From: RGIG464 sp045599585
Lineage (GTDB): Bacteria; Myxococcota_A; Bradymonadia; UBA4248
Direction of reading: 5' to 3'
Assembly: GCA_045599585.1 (NCBI GenBank)
Contig: JAZRWH010000145.1
Coordinates: 1-28,143, forward strand
DNA: 28,143 nucleotides
The translations under genes and the position numbers were made by a program. Of this stretch, positions 22,519-28,143 are shown one piece after another (within the stretch, counting starts at the first letter, position 1; each line of letters begins with the position of its first letter). Below the pieces are notes generated by a model. It was given only the letters and a program-made list of their open reading frames with translations, made no database searches and was not told the DNA's origin.

Positions 22519-23565
22519 ATGATCAAAAAACTGAGTATTCTTCTTGCAATTTCGGCAGCGCTGTTTGCAGGCTGCGACGACGACAACGACAAGAACAAAA
22601 GCAATAGCAACCACAAACCTCAATTACCTGGGCAGGAGAACAACATATTCGATGACAAACCAGGTGCAACCCCGGGTCCGGAACCTGAAAAGCCGACGCC
22701 TGGGGATCTAGAGAACGAACCGTGCACCCACAACCTCTGCATGGTTTCGTACGAAGACTACAAGCTCGAGGGAGAAGCGCTCAGTTCCAGCTACATGGCC
22801 TGTGAGAATGGAGCCTATGTCTTGCGAGAATGCGAAGGCGACAAAGTATGCGTTGGCGGAAGCTGCGTTGAAGACAATTTTGGTTCGACGGACGATTGCT
22901 CAGCAGGCGACGAAAATCTTCCTGATGGAACGGGATACTGCACCGAAAACGGCGAGCATGCGATTGTTTGCAAAGCAGGCAAGGTGACAGTATTCACGTG
23001 TAAGGAGCCTTGCTCCGTAGGAGAAGACAACATTGTAAACTGTCCCAAAGAGAAGGCGCCGGGAATCATAGAAAAAGAGTGCAATCCCAAAACCTACGTA
23101 CCAACCTGTATCAACGGCGGAGCCAATGCGCTTGTTTGCCAAAAAGGCCAAATCAACACTTGGTCATGTGGAAACAACGATTGCAATGTCGCTGCGGATG
23201 GAGCCATTACCTGTTCACATATTGACGTCGAAGGAGCACTCCACAAAGGGGGGACGATTGGCGACGATTGTTCGTGGACGGATTACACCGAAACGTGCGG
23301 CAAAAGCGACTTAGGTCCATTCTCTGTCACATGTTTTGCCGGCAAAGTTGCTGTAACGCCTTGTGGTATTTGTGTTCCCAACGAAGATGGCAAAACGGTC
23401 TCGTGTACAGGCGAACCAGCCTGCGATTCGCAAAGTGACGATGCAGCTACGCTCTACTGCATGAACAACAATTCAGTTCTCGGTTACTGCACCTACGACG
23501 ACGTTTGGGAAGTCACCGCATGTGCGTCTTGTTCATCTCAAAAAGAAGCCTGCATGATGCAGTAG
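22519..23565 (+). CDS. Cys-rich lipoprotein with five cysteine modules
   Basis: The protein has 348 residues from the ATG at 22519, chosen for GAGGAG 9 nt upstream and the signal peptide; the frame is open 21 codons further. The signal peptide ends LFAGC (lipid Cys 19) followed by Asp-rich sequence; an Asp at +2 would favour inner-membrane retention in E. coli, but that rule may not hold here. After a Pro/Gly/Glu linker come about five Cys modules with the pattern C, 6-12 residues, C, a short hydrophobic patch, C, C, C (for example VCKAGKVTVFTCKEPC, VCQKGQINTWSCGNNDC, TCFAGKVAVTPCGIC). They resemble the modules in the proteins at 17414 and 20161. No enzymatic motif is seen. A strong terminator follows. 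Confidence 0.85.
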   Translation: MIKKLSILLAISAALFAGCDDDNDKNKSNSNHKPQLPGQENNIFDDKPGATPGPEPEKPTPGDLENEPCTHNLCMVSYEDYKLEGEALSSSYMACENGAYVLRECEGDKVCVGGSCVEDNFGSTDDCSAGDENLPDGTGYCTENGEHAIVCKAGKVTVFTCKEPCSVGEDNIVNCPKEKAPGIIEKECNPKTYVPTCINGGANALVCQKGQINTWSCGNNDCNVAADGAITCSHIDVEGALHKGGTIGDDCSWTDYTETCGKSDLGPFSVTCFAGKVAVTPCGICVPNEDGKTVSCTGEPACDSQSDDAATLYCMNNNSVLGYCTYDDVWEVTACASCSSQKEACMMQ

Positions 23566-23589
23566 TTCAGCGCAATCAAACCTATCTCA

Positions 23590-23613
23590 AACCGGCCTTT
23601 GGCCGGTTTTTTT
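23590..23613 (+). terminator. Rho-independent terminator after the 22519 gene
   Basis: AACCGGCC and GGCCGGTT form an 8-bp stem with a TTT loop, followed by a T run ending at 23613. It starts 24 nt after the stop codon. Confidence 0.93.
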
Positions 23614-23673
23614 GTTTGCGTGATACGATCGAACCTGACTAGCAAAAAAAAACTAAAAAAAAGACAAAAAAAA

Positions 23674-23714
23674 CGTCACGAAACGATTTTGGATGGCACT
23701 ACTGTAGTGAAGGA
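23674..23714 (+). promoter_or_regulatory. Conserved leader block C, copy 2
   Basis: This copy begins CGTCACGAAACGATTTT and ends in GATGGCACTACTGTAGTGA, where CACTAC and GTAGTG form a perfect inverted repeat around one base. It follows an A-rich tract (23643-23673) and lies 86 nt before the ATG of the DUF3006 gene. It aligns with 2571-2610 at about 34 of 40 positions plus one inserted base. Confidence 0.55.
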
Positions 23715-23800
23715 TGCAGGGTAAGGCGTCAGGGTGATTCCAACCGCATCACTTCAGAGTTCCATTTGGGAGCGCCCATCTACAGCAGAGAGGTATTGTG

Positions 23801-24214
23801 ATGCGTAATTTTTGCCGTCGTATGATGTATTTCGTTGGTTTTGGTTTTTTCTTTACAGCCGCTACAAATGCAGTTCAGGCGCAGGATATTCTTGCAGCGG
23901 TCTACACTGAATTTGGGATGAACGCTCTCAATTCGAGCGAAACAGCTCAATCAAGTGTTTTGAATGCACAGAACAAGCGCACAGAACAGGCGCCTGCGAA
24001 TGCACAACTTATCGTCGACCGTATTGATGGAGACACAGCCATCATTGAAACCAGTGCTGGTGCGGTACGTTTCCCGCTCGAAGCGTTGCCGGATGGAGCT
24101 GCGCACGAAGGCGCCGTATTGGAGTGGCGTCACACGCAGAGTGCTGAGAATCATCGTATTTCTGCCGCTCATGCGCGCATTGAGCGTATGAAAGCTGCAT
24201 CAAAAGGTCGATAA
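23801..24214 (+). CDS. Secreted DUF3006-domain protein
   Basis: The protein has 137 residues from the ATG at 23801, which lies 7 nt after AGAGG; a GTG one codon earlier is also in frame. The N-terminal signal peptide (YFVGFGFFFTAATNAVQAQ, cleavage after VQA or AQA) makes it exported. Residues about 68-130 match DUF3006: LIVDRIDGDTAIIET, then GAVRFPLEALPDGAAHEGAVLEW. DUF3006 proteins are usually small (70-90 residues) and cytoplasmic or unassigned; the signal peptide and a 40-residue Ser/Asn/Gln-rich spacer are unusual. Conserved leader block C lies upstream. No terminator is clear between this gene and the convergent phosphatase gene. Confidence 0.82.
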   Translation: MRNFCRRMMYFVGFGFFFTAATNAVQAQDILAAVYTEFGMNALNSSETAQSSVLNAQNKRTEQAPANAQLIVDRIDGDTAIIETSAGAVRFPLEALPDGAAHEGAVLEWRHTQSAENHRISAAHARIERMKAASKGR

Positions 24215-24283
24215 GCGGCTCATTGCGTTGAGTGTCACAATGTGTGCTTTGAGTTTCATGTCAATTCAAAGCGAAAACGCTGT

Positions 24284-24940
24284 TCAGCGACCTGATTCAT
24301 CCCAAGCATTTACCCAATGCGTAAGAGCTTCATTGATTTGGGCCGCTGCGCGTTGATAAGCGTCGTACGATCCGCCCATAGGATCGGGAACTTCTATGGC
24401 TGCTGGTTCAAGCCAATGTCCCAGCACACAAATTTTAGGTGCACAAGATGGGCAGAGTTCTTTACACACCGCGACGTGTTCGGGGCTCATCACAAAAATC
24501 GCATCAGAAGCCATGAGAAGCGGCGCAGACAAAGGCGTTGAGCGATGTTTTGTCAAATCGTCGCCAAACTCTGCTGCTGCACGAATCATATTGGGAGCTG
24601 CTTCACGACCACTGATACGCAATGTGCCAGCCGAAAAAATGCGACAGGTTTTACTTTTTTGTGCAATGAGTCTTTCGAAGACGACGGGAGCGTAAGCAGA
24701 ACGGCAAATATTTCCGCTACATATAAATAGAACCTTTTGCGGCCATTTGTCTGGCAGTGTTTTATTAGGGCGAAAGCCCGAAGTAACCTTTTGGCAATTT
24801 GTAGAAACAGCCATTGGATTCGGAACGGGATTTGAATTTTGTGCACTTCGTACAGAGGGCTGAGGTCGTTGATCGATTTGAGCAGATGATGTTTCGCGTC
24901 CGCGCTCCCAAAACAGACGAATACGTTCAAAGATATTCAT
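24284..24940 (-). CDS. Low-molecular-weight protein-tyrosine phosphatase-like protein
   Basis: The protein has 218 residues from the ATG at 24940, 8 nt after AGG; an ATG two codons earlier is possible. The catalytic P-loop reads CSGNICRSAY (C74 and R80 in this numbering), the CX5R(S) motif of LMW phosphatases, and the acid motif VPDPMGGSYDAY supplies Asp186. MSPEHVAVC and the C-terminal helices also fit the family. A hydrophilic N-terminal extension of about 65 residues, rich in Gln/Asn/Pro/Ser, is extra compared with the usual 140-160 residues. Such enzymes (Wzb, PtpZ) dephosphorylate tyrosine kinases and UDP-glucose dehydrogenases in polysaccharide synthesis. That fits the ugd gene two genes upstream on the same strand, though a hairpin lies between (25036-25065). 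Confidence 0.88.
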   Translation of the reverse strand: MNIFERIRLFWERGRETSSAQIDQRPQPSVRSAQNSNPVPNPMAVSTNCQKVTSGFRPNKTLPDKWPQKVLFICSGNICRSAYAPVVFERLIAQKSKTCRIFSAGTLRISGREAAPNMIRAAAEFGDDLTKHRSTPLSAPLLMASDAIFVMSPEHVAVCKELCPSCAPKICVLGHWLEPAAIEVPDPMGGSYDAYQRAAAQINEALTHWVNAWDESGR

Positions 24941-25035
24941 AGTCATAACCTAAAATTACAATTAACCAAACAGTATTGCTTCGAGCAACCAAGGCATGAT
25001 GTATAAAGCATCGAAGCAGCGATCGCCAAATACAA

Positions 25036-25065
25036 CGAAGGCGCTCTTTAGAAGGAGCGCCTTCG
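25036..25065 (-). terminator. Strong hairpin between the LIC_10091-like and phosphatase genes
   Basis: An 11-bp perfect stem (CGAAGGCGCTC with its complement, 8-nt loop) lies 31 nt after the stop at 25097. The minus strand after it is only weakly T-rich (TTGTATTT), so it may be a partial terminator or an mRNA-processing hairpin. Confidence 0.5.
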
Positions 25066-25096
25066 AAATGCTTAGGCAAACATGAGTTCAAACAGG

Positions 25097-26149
25097 TTAA
25101 GGCATAGGAGCGATCTGAGGTGCTTCTTTGGACGGTTCTGGAACGCGATCGAGCACGGACAAACCTGTTGTTTTTGTTTTAGATTTACGTCTAAGGAGCA
25201 TGTGTTGATTGGGGATTTGCGTTGTACTCAACCAAACTTTAAAATTCTCGCCCGACTGCATATTATAATGATAGTCTTCGGGTTCAGCGAGTCCGAGACC
25301 TTTCATTTGACGCGTACGAAGCACGAGTCCATTGTCAGCGAAAGGAAGATTGATCATATTTCGTCGATATTCAGGGCCATATTCAAAATAGTGTTCAGCA
25401 TTTGAGGGATAGAGGACCCCGAGTTTAAGCCCTGTTTTATTCATAGCGGCAGCGAGATCGATCATAGCCTTATTACCAGTAAGATCGCCACAGATCGGAT
25501 AAACGCGATGGTTTTGCCAAAGTTGTTTAATGCGATTGAACTGCGCTTCATCGGTAATAAAAGTCGGCACTCCGAGATCTTTATATTTTTTGACGACGCC
25601 TCTAAAGCGTGATTGAACGTTTCCACGAGCTTTTTCCCAAGCCGCAACGATATCATCTGCACGATCGGGGAAGTACTGTTTTGCGAGTTCTTTGACATTA
25701 TCTTTGTTTTCTTTTTTCCAGAAATTCAAAAATTCAGTCGTTGAGCTCGAGGAGAGAAAAGCGACGCCATATGCGAAGTGGAGATCGCGAATTTTGCGAT
25801 CGAAGTCGAGGGGAACGATAACCGAAGGATTGCTCCAACCAGCGATCAAGTAGACTTGATCCGTCCCTACGCCTGAAAGGACGCCGCCGATGTTCTGAAT
25901 ATGGGGATACCAGACGTAGTGAGCATTTTCGTTTGAGATCCAATAGTGAGCATCGCGAACGAGCGCTTCAGGGTCTGGGTCTTCGCGAATGGCTTTAAAC
26001 GCGGCTTCGGCATCAGCGGGCATCATCTTGGAAGGATCATTGACGTCTTGAGATTGTGTTTGGGTTTCGGCGGCCGTTTGAGCGCAAACAGGGGCAGCAT
26101 TAAGTGAAACAAACCCGAGAGCGATGAGAATAAGAAGTTTTTTCATCAT
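25097..26149 (-). CDS. Secreted LIC_10091-like family protein
   Basis: The protein has 350 residues. The signal peptide (KKLLILIALGFVSLNAAPVCAQ) is cleaved after CAQ or nearby. The mature part has DAHYWISNENAHYVWYPHI, NIGGVLSGVGTDQVYLIAGW and VIVPLDFDRKIRDLHFAYG, which I associate with the LIC_10091 family first named in Leptospira; this is from memory and not verified. The GVGTDQ and DFDR motifs resemble the nucleotide-binding start of class I methyltransferase-like folds, and VPTFITDEAQF with GDLTGNKAMIDLAAAMNKTGLKLGVLYPSNAEHYF fits such a fold. No substrate is known. The start has GGAG 7 nt upstream. It follows ugd by 34 nt, so the two are probably co-transcribed and may act on the envelope. 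Confidence 0.65.
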   Translation of the reverse strand: MMKKLLILIALGFVSLNAAPVCAQTAAETQTQSQDVNDPSKMMPADAEAAFKAIREDPDPEALVRDAHYWISNENAHYVWYPHIQNIGGVLSGVGTDQVYLIAGWSNPSVIVPLDFDRKIRDLHFAYGVAFLSSSSTTEFLNFWKKENKDNVKELAKQYFPDRADDIVAAWEKARGNVQSRFRGVVKKYKDLGVPTFITDEAQFNRIKQLWQNHRVYPICGDLTGNKAMIDLAAAMNKTGLKLGVLYPSNAEHYFEYGPEYRRNMINLPFADNGLVLRTRQMKGLGLAEPEDYHYNMQSGENFKVWLSTTQIPNQHMLLRRKSKTKTTGLSVLDRVPEPSKEAPQIAPMP

Positions 26150-26183
26150 ACCAGTTCTCCAAATCGAGAAAAGAGATCACAGA

Positions 26184-27536
26184 TCAGCAACCGCGATAGT
26201 TAAAACCGAGCGCTTTAATTCTCGCGCCATTGAGGATATTGCGCGTATCGAAGAGATTAGGCTGACGCATAAGTTTTTTAACTTCAGCGTAATCGATTTC
26301 AGTATATTGTTTCCATTCGGTAGCAATGATAAGGGCATCAGCATCGCGGACAGCGTCGAGTGCAGAATCAGCAAATGTAAACGCCTCATCAGCGTAAACG
26401 GAGCGAGCATTGGGGAGGCCAACGGGGTCATGGAAAACGACATCGGCCCCGAGATCAATCAATTTTTTAGCGAGATCGACGGCAGGTGAATTGCGAACAT
26501 CGTCAGTATTCGGTTTAAAAGTAAGTCCAAAGAAGGCAATTTTGACGCCGTTTGTAACTTTAAGCGCTTCTTGAATCTGGCGGATGACGCGTGTTTTTTG
26601 ATTTTCGTTGACGTCCCAAGCCGCTTGCACGACGGGCATATCGTAGCCGTAGTCAGCCGCCATTTGCAAAATAGCTTTTGTGTCTTTAGGGAAGCACGAA
26701 CCACCCCATCCGAGTCCACTATTAAGGAAGTAAGGCGAAATGCGTCTATCCATACCCATACCAGCGGCTACATCAGCGGTATTAGCCCCGAGTTTTTCGC
26801 AAAGCCCACTGATCTCGTTAATGTAGCTAATTTTAAGCGCCAAAAAGACGTTTGAAGCATACTTGATCATTTCGGCAGAAGTCTGATTGGTACGAAGCAA
26901 TTTTGAATCGGGACGATTTGCGGGGGCGGGAACCGAAGGCGGAATCGTAAAGGATTTATTGATAAGCGGCGCATAAAGATCCGAGAGCATTTTGAAAGCG
27001 ATATCATCTTCAGTACCGACAACAATTCTATCGGGATAGAACGTATCGCTCAGAGCGCATCCTTCACGCAAAAATTCTGGATTCGAAGCGAAATGAAGTT
27101 TGGAAGCATCACCGCCGCGAGCGGTGACAGCGGCACGAATACGACGTTCGATCGCGGCATTGATCCCGATGGGCACGGTAGATTTGACGACGATCGTAAC
27201 ATCGTGTGTCGGCATGATTGTCTGAGCGATATTTTTAGCGGCGCTATTGACGTATGCAAGATTCGCGTGACCATTGGGAAGTGAGGGCGTTCCGACCGCA
27301 ATAAAGATGACGTCGGCGTCGTTGATCACCCCAGCCATGGAAGTTGTGAAGTGAAGTGTGCGACACGCTTTGAGAAGGTCATCGAGTCCATTTTCGCGAA
27401 TCGGAGCAATGCCTTTTTTGAGGCTTTCAATTTTAGCGGGATCGATATCGATACCGCAAACTTCATGTCCGATCCAGGCGAGAGCAGCAGCAGTGTTAAG
27501 ACCTACGTAACCAATACCAAGATTAATGACTTTCAT
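26184..27536 (-). CDS. ugd: UDP-glucose 6-dehydrogenase (UDP-glucose/GDP-mannose dehydrogenase family)
   Basis: The protein has 450 residues, normal for the family. It has the NAD-binding GIGYVG (7-12), the FIAVGTP motif (78-84), NPEFLREG (152-159), and the catalytic-Cys motif GGSCFPKD with Cys281. Lys225 and Asn229 in KYASN fit the active site, and GLTFKPNTDDVRNSP is the C-terminal UDP-binding signature. It oxidises UDP-glucose to UDP-glucuronate with NAD+; a related UDP-sugar or GDP-mannose substrate cannot be ruled out. Two insertions (for example VPAPANRPDSKLLRTN, about 202-217) are longer than in short family members. Start: GAGGAA 7 nt upstream. It heads a minus-strand group with the LIC_10091-like and phosphatase genes, pointing to capsule or exopolysaccharide. 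Confidence 0.92.
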   Translation of the reverse strand: MKVINLGIGYVGLNTAAALAWIGHEVCGIDIDPAKIESLKKGIAPIRENGLDDLLKACRTLHFTTSMAGVINDADVIFIAVGTPSLPNGHANLAYVNSAAKNIAQTIMPTHDVTIVVKSTVPIGINAAIERRIRAAVTARGGDASKLHFASNPEFLREGCALSDTFYPDRIVVGTEDDIAFKMLSDLYAPLINKSFTIPPSVPAPANRPDSKLLRTNQTSAEMIKYASNVFLALKISYINEISGLCEKLGANTADVAAGMGMDRRISPYFLNSGLGWGGSCFPKDTKAILQMAADYGYDMPVVQAAWDVNENQKTRVIRQIQEALKVTNGVKIAFFGLTFKPNTDDVRNSPAVDLAKKLIDLGADVVFHDPVGLPNARSVYADEAFTFADSALDAVRDADALIIATEWKQYTEIDYAEVKKLMRQPNLFDTRNILNGARIKALGFNYRGC

Positions 27537-28033
27537 GATTTATTTCCTCATGGCAGCGTTAAGCATAACGCATAAAACGGCAAGAGCGCGTATTGCGGAG
27601 CGCCTAAATACCATTCGTCGAGTTAGAAAAGTTGATTTGCTGTTTTTCTAAATGAAAAGCGCATCAAATCACGATTTGTTAACAGAATCTAAGTTTGTCC
27701 TAATTTATTTCACGCGATTGAACTGGTATCCGATCGATAACCAAACGCGTTCAAACCTTATATATAACATTTTTCTGTTTGAGCTATTTATCACAGCCCA
27801 TTACATCTTACGCAAACGGGTCTCAATAAATTCCTCAAACAGCACAATTTATCTTTAAGTATTATCTACGGAGAATCCCCCATCACTCAACGAAGCGATA
27901 ATGCAGCGTACAACGCAGAGACAGTGTATGAGCACGCCGCAGGCGAGAGGGGGTAGCGGCGTATTTGAATGAGGCGGAACAGGGAACTGTGACGCTTCAT
28001 TCAAATAGACGCTCAGGGGGAGACGGAAAATTG
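27537..28033. other. Intergenic region upstream of ugd up to the IS30 fragment
   Basis: This 497-nt region contains the ugd leader, an AT-rich stretch (27600-27860) with no convincing gene (a 68-codon open frame at 27652 looks like chance), and a REP-like element (27946-28022) that ends 11 nt before the transposase stop codon. Confidence 0.5.
27946..28022 (+). repeat. REP-like element next to the IS30 fragment
   Basis: The order is GAGGGGGTAGCGGC, an unpaired G, TATTTGAATGAGGCG, a 16-nt loop, CGCTTCATTCAAATA, then GACGCTCAGGGGGA. The inner stem is 14-15 bp with one G-T pair. The flanks GGGGGTAGC and GCTCAGGGG match the compact copy at 13211, but the trailing AAGGCCTTCCCC palindrome is missing, possibly cut by the insertion sequence. 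Confidence 0.75.
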
Positions 28034-28143
28034 TCAATCCAAATGCATATTTGAGTAAACCATTTCCGGTGTCTTCCAACCAAGTACTTTTCGAGGTCTC
28101 TGATTAATTTCATTACAGACACGTTTGATATAGCTGTCAGAGA
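28034..28143 (-). mobile_element. IS30-family transposase, C-terminal end (cut by right edge)
   Basis: The minus strand encodes the last 35 residues of a transposase ending with stop TGA at 28036-28034. The segment NQRPRKVLGWKTPEMVY is the conserved end of the IS30 DDE transposase, following the catalytic Glu region. The rest of the element lies beyond the window. The stop is close to the expected end of the insertion sequence; the terminal inverted repeat would lie between about 28010 and 28034 but cannot be defined without the other end. Whether the copy is intact cannot be judged. Confidence 0.85.

Noticed and set aside
23695..23709. Possible sigma-54 site (TGGCACTACTGTAG)
   Set aside because: TGGCAC is present but the required TTGC-like -12 element is missing, and the other copy of the block reads TGGCAA.
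27652..27858. A 68-codon open frame upstream of ugd
   Set aside because: AT-rich random-looking sequence without ribosome-binding site or recognisable family.

Overview
The window looks like bacterial chromosome from a Gram-negative deltaproteobacterial or Myxococcota-like lineage of moderate GC. The pointers are a Hanks-type Ser/Thr kinase, an FHA protein, an MJ0042-type zinc-ribbon/TPR protein, many lipobox lipoproteins with cysteine-rich modules, a serpin and a Leptospira-type LIC_10091-like protein. The assignment is an inference from gene content. No rRNA, tRNA or CRISPR array was seen.

Layout. 1-3290: an AT-rich stretch with two lipoproteins (PQQ/beta-propeller-like and RsiV-like DUF3298), then about 900 bp without a convincing gene. 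3295-8611 (minus): a cNMP-domain/TGS/uridine-kinase fusion, a zinc-ribbon/TPR membrane protein and a large secreted protein of unknown function. 9049-13062: a tail-anchored Ser/Thr kinase, an FtsB/DivIC-like protein overlapping it tail to tail, and a periplasmic VWA-like protein with a cytoplasmic FHA domain, a plausible reader of the kinase. 13340-14308: an RluA-family pseudouridine synthase. 14625-17172 (minus): a lipoprotein serpin and an ankyrin lipoprotein. 17414-19803 (minus): a radical SAM/SPASM enzyme followed 38 nt later by an FHA-like/TM/cysteine-rich protein. 20161-21948 (minus) and 22519-23565 (plus): two more cysteine-rich lipoproteins, one with PKD-like and BspA-type (DUF285) repeats. 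23801-24214: secreted DUF3006. 24284-27536 (minus): UDP-glucose dehydrogenase, LIC_10091-like protein and low-molecular-weight Tyr phosphatase, probably envelope polysaccharide functions. The right edge cuts an IS30-family transposase.

Intergenic DNA carries most of the undescribed signal. At least 14 stem-loops share one architecture: two outer arms, one unpaired G, then TATT paired with AATA. Some copies are flanked by GAAGGGGTAGC-like and CTCAGGGGAAGGCC-like blocks, so this is a REP-like family. A second, different two-hairpin repeat has copies at 85-195 and 19936-20027. A third conserved block of about 40 nt, preceded by A-tracts, lies upstream of strong ribosome-binding sites at 2571 and 23674.

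The most interesting protein-level candidate is the radical SAM/SPASM enzyme paired with a membrane-anchored cysteine-rich protein, whose cysteine module recurs in other lipoproteins of the window. This may be a maturation system for large cysteine-rich surface proteins, but no chemistry can be proven from sequence alone.
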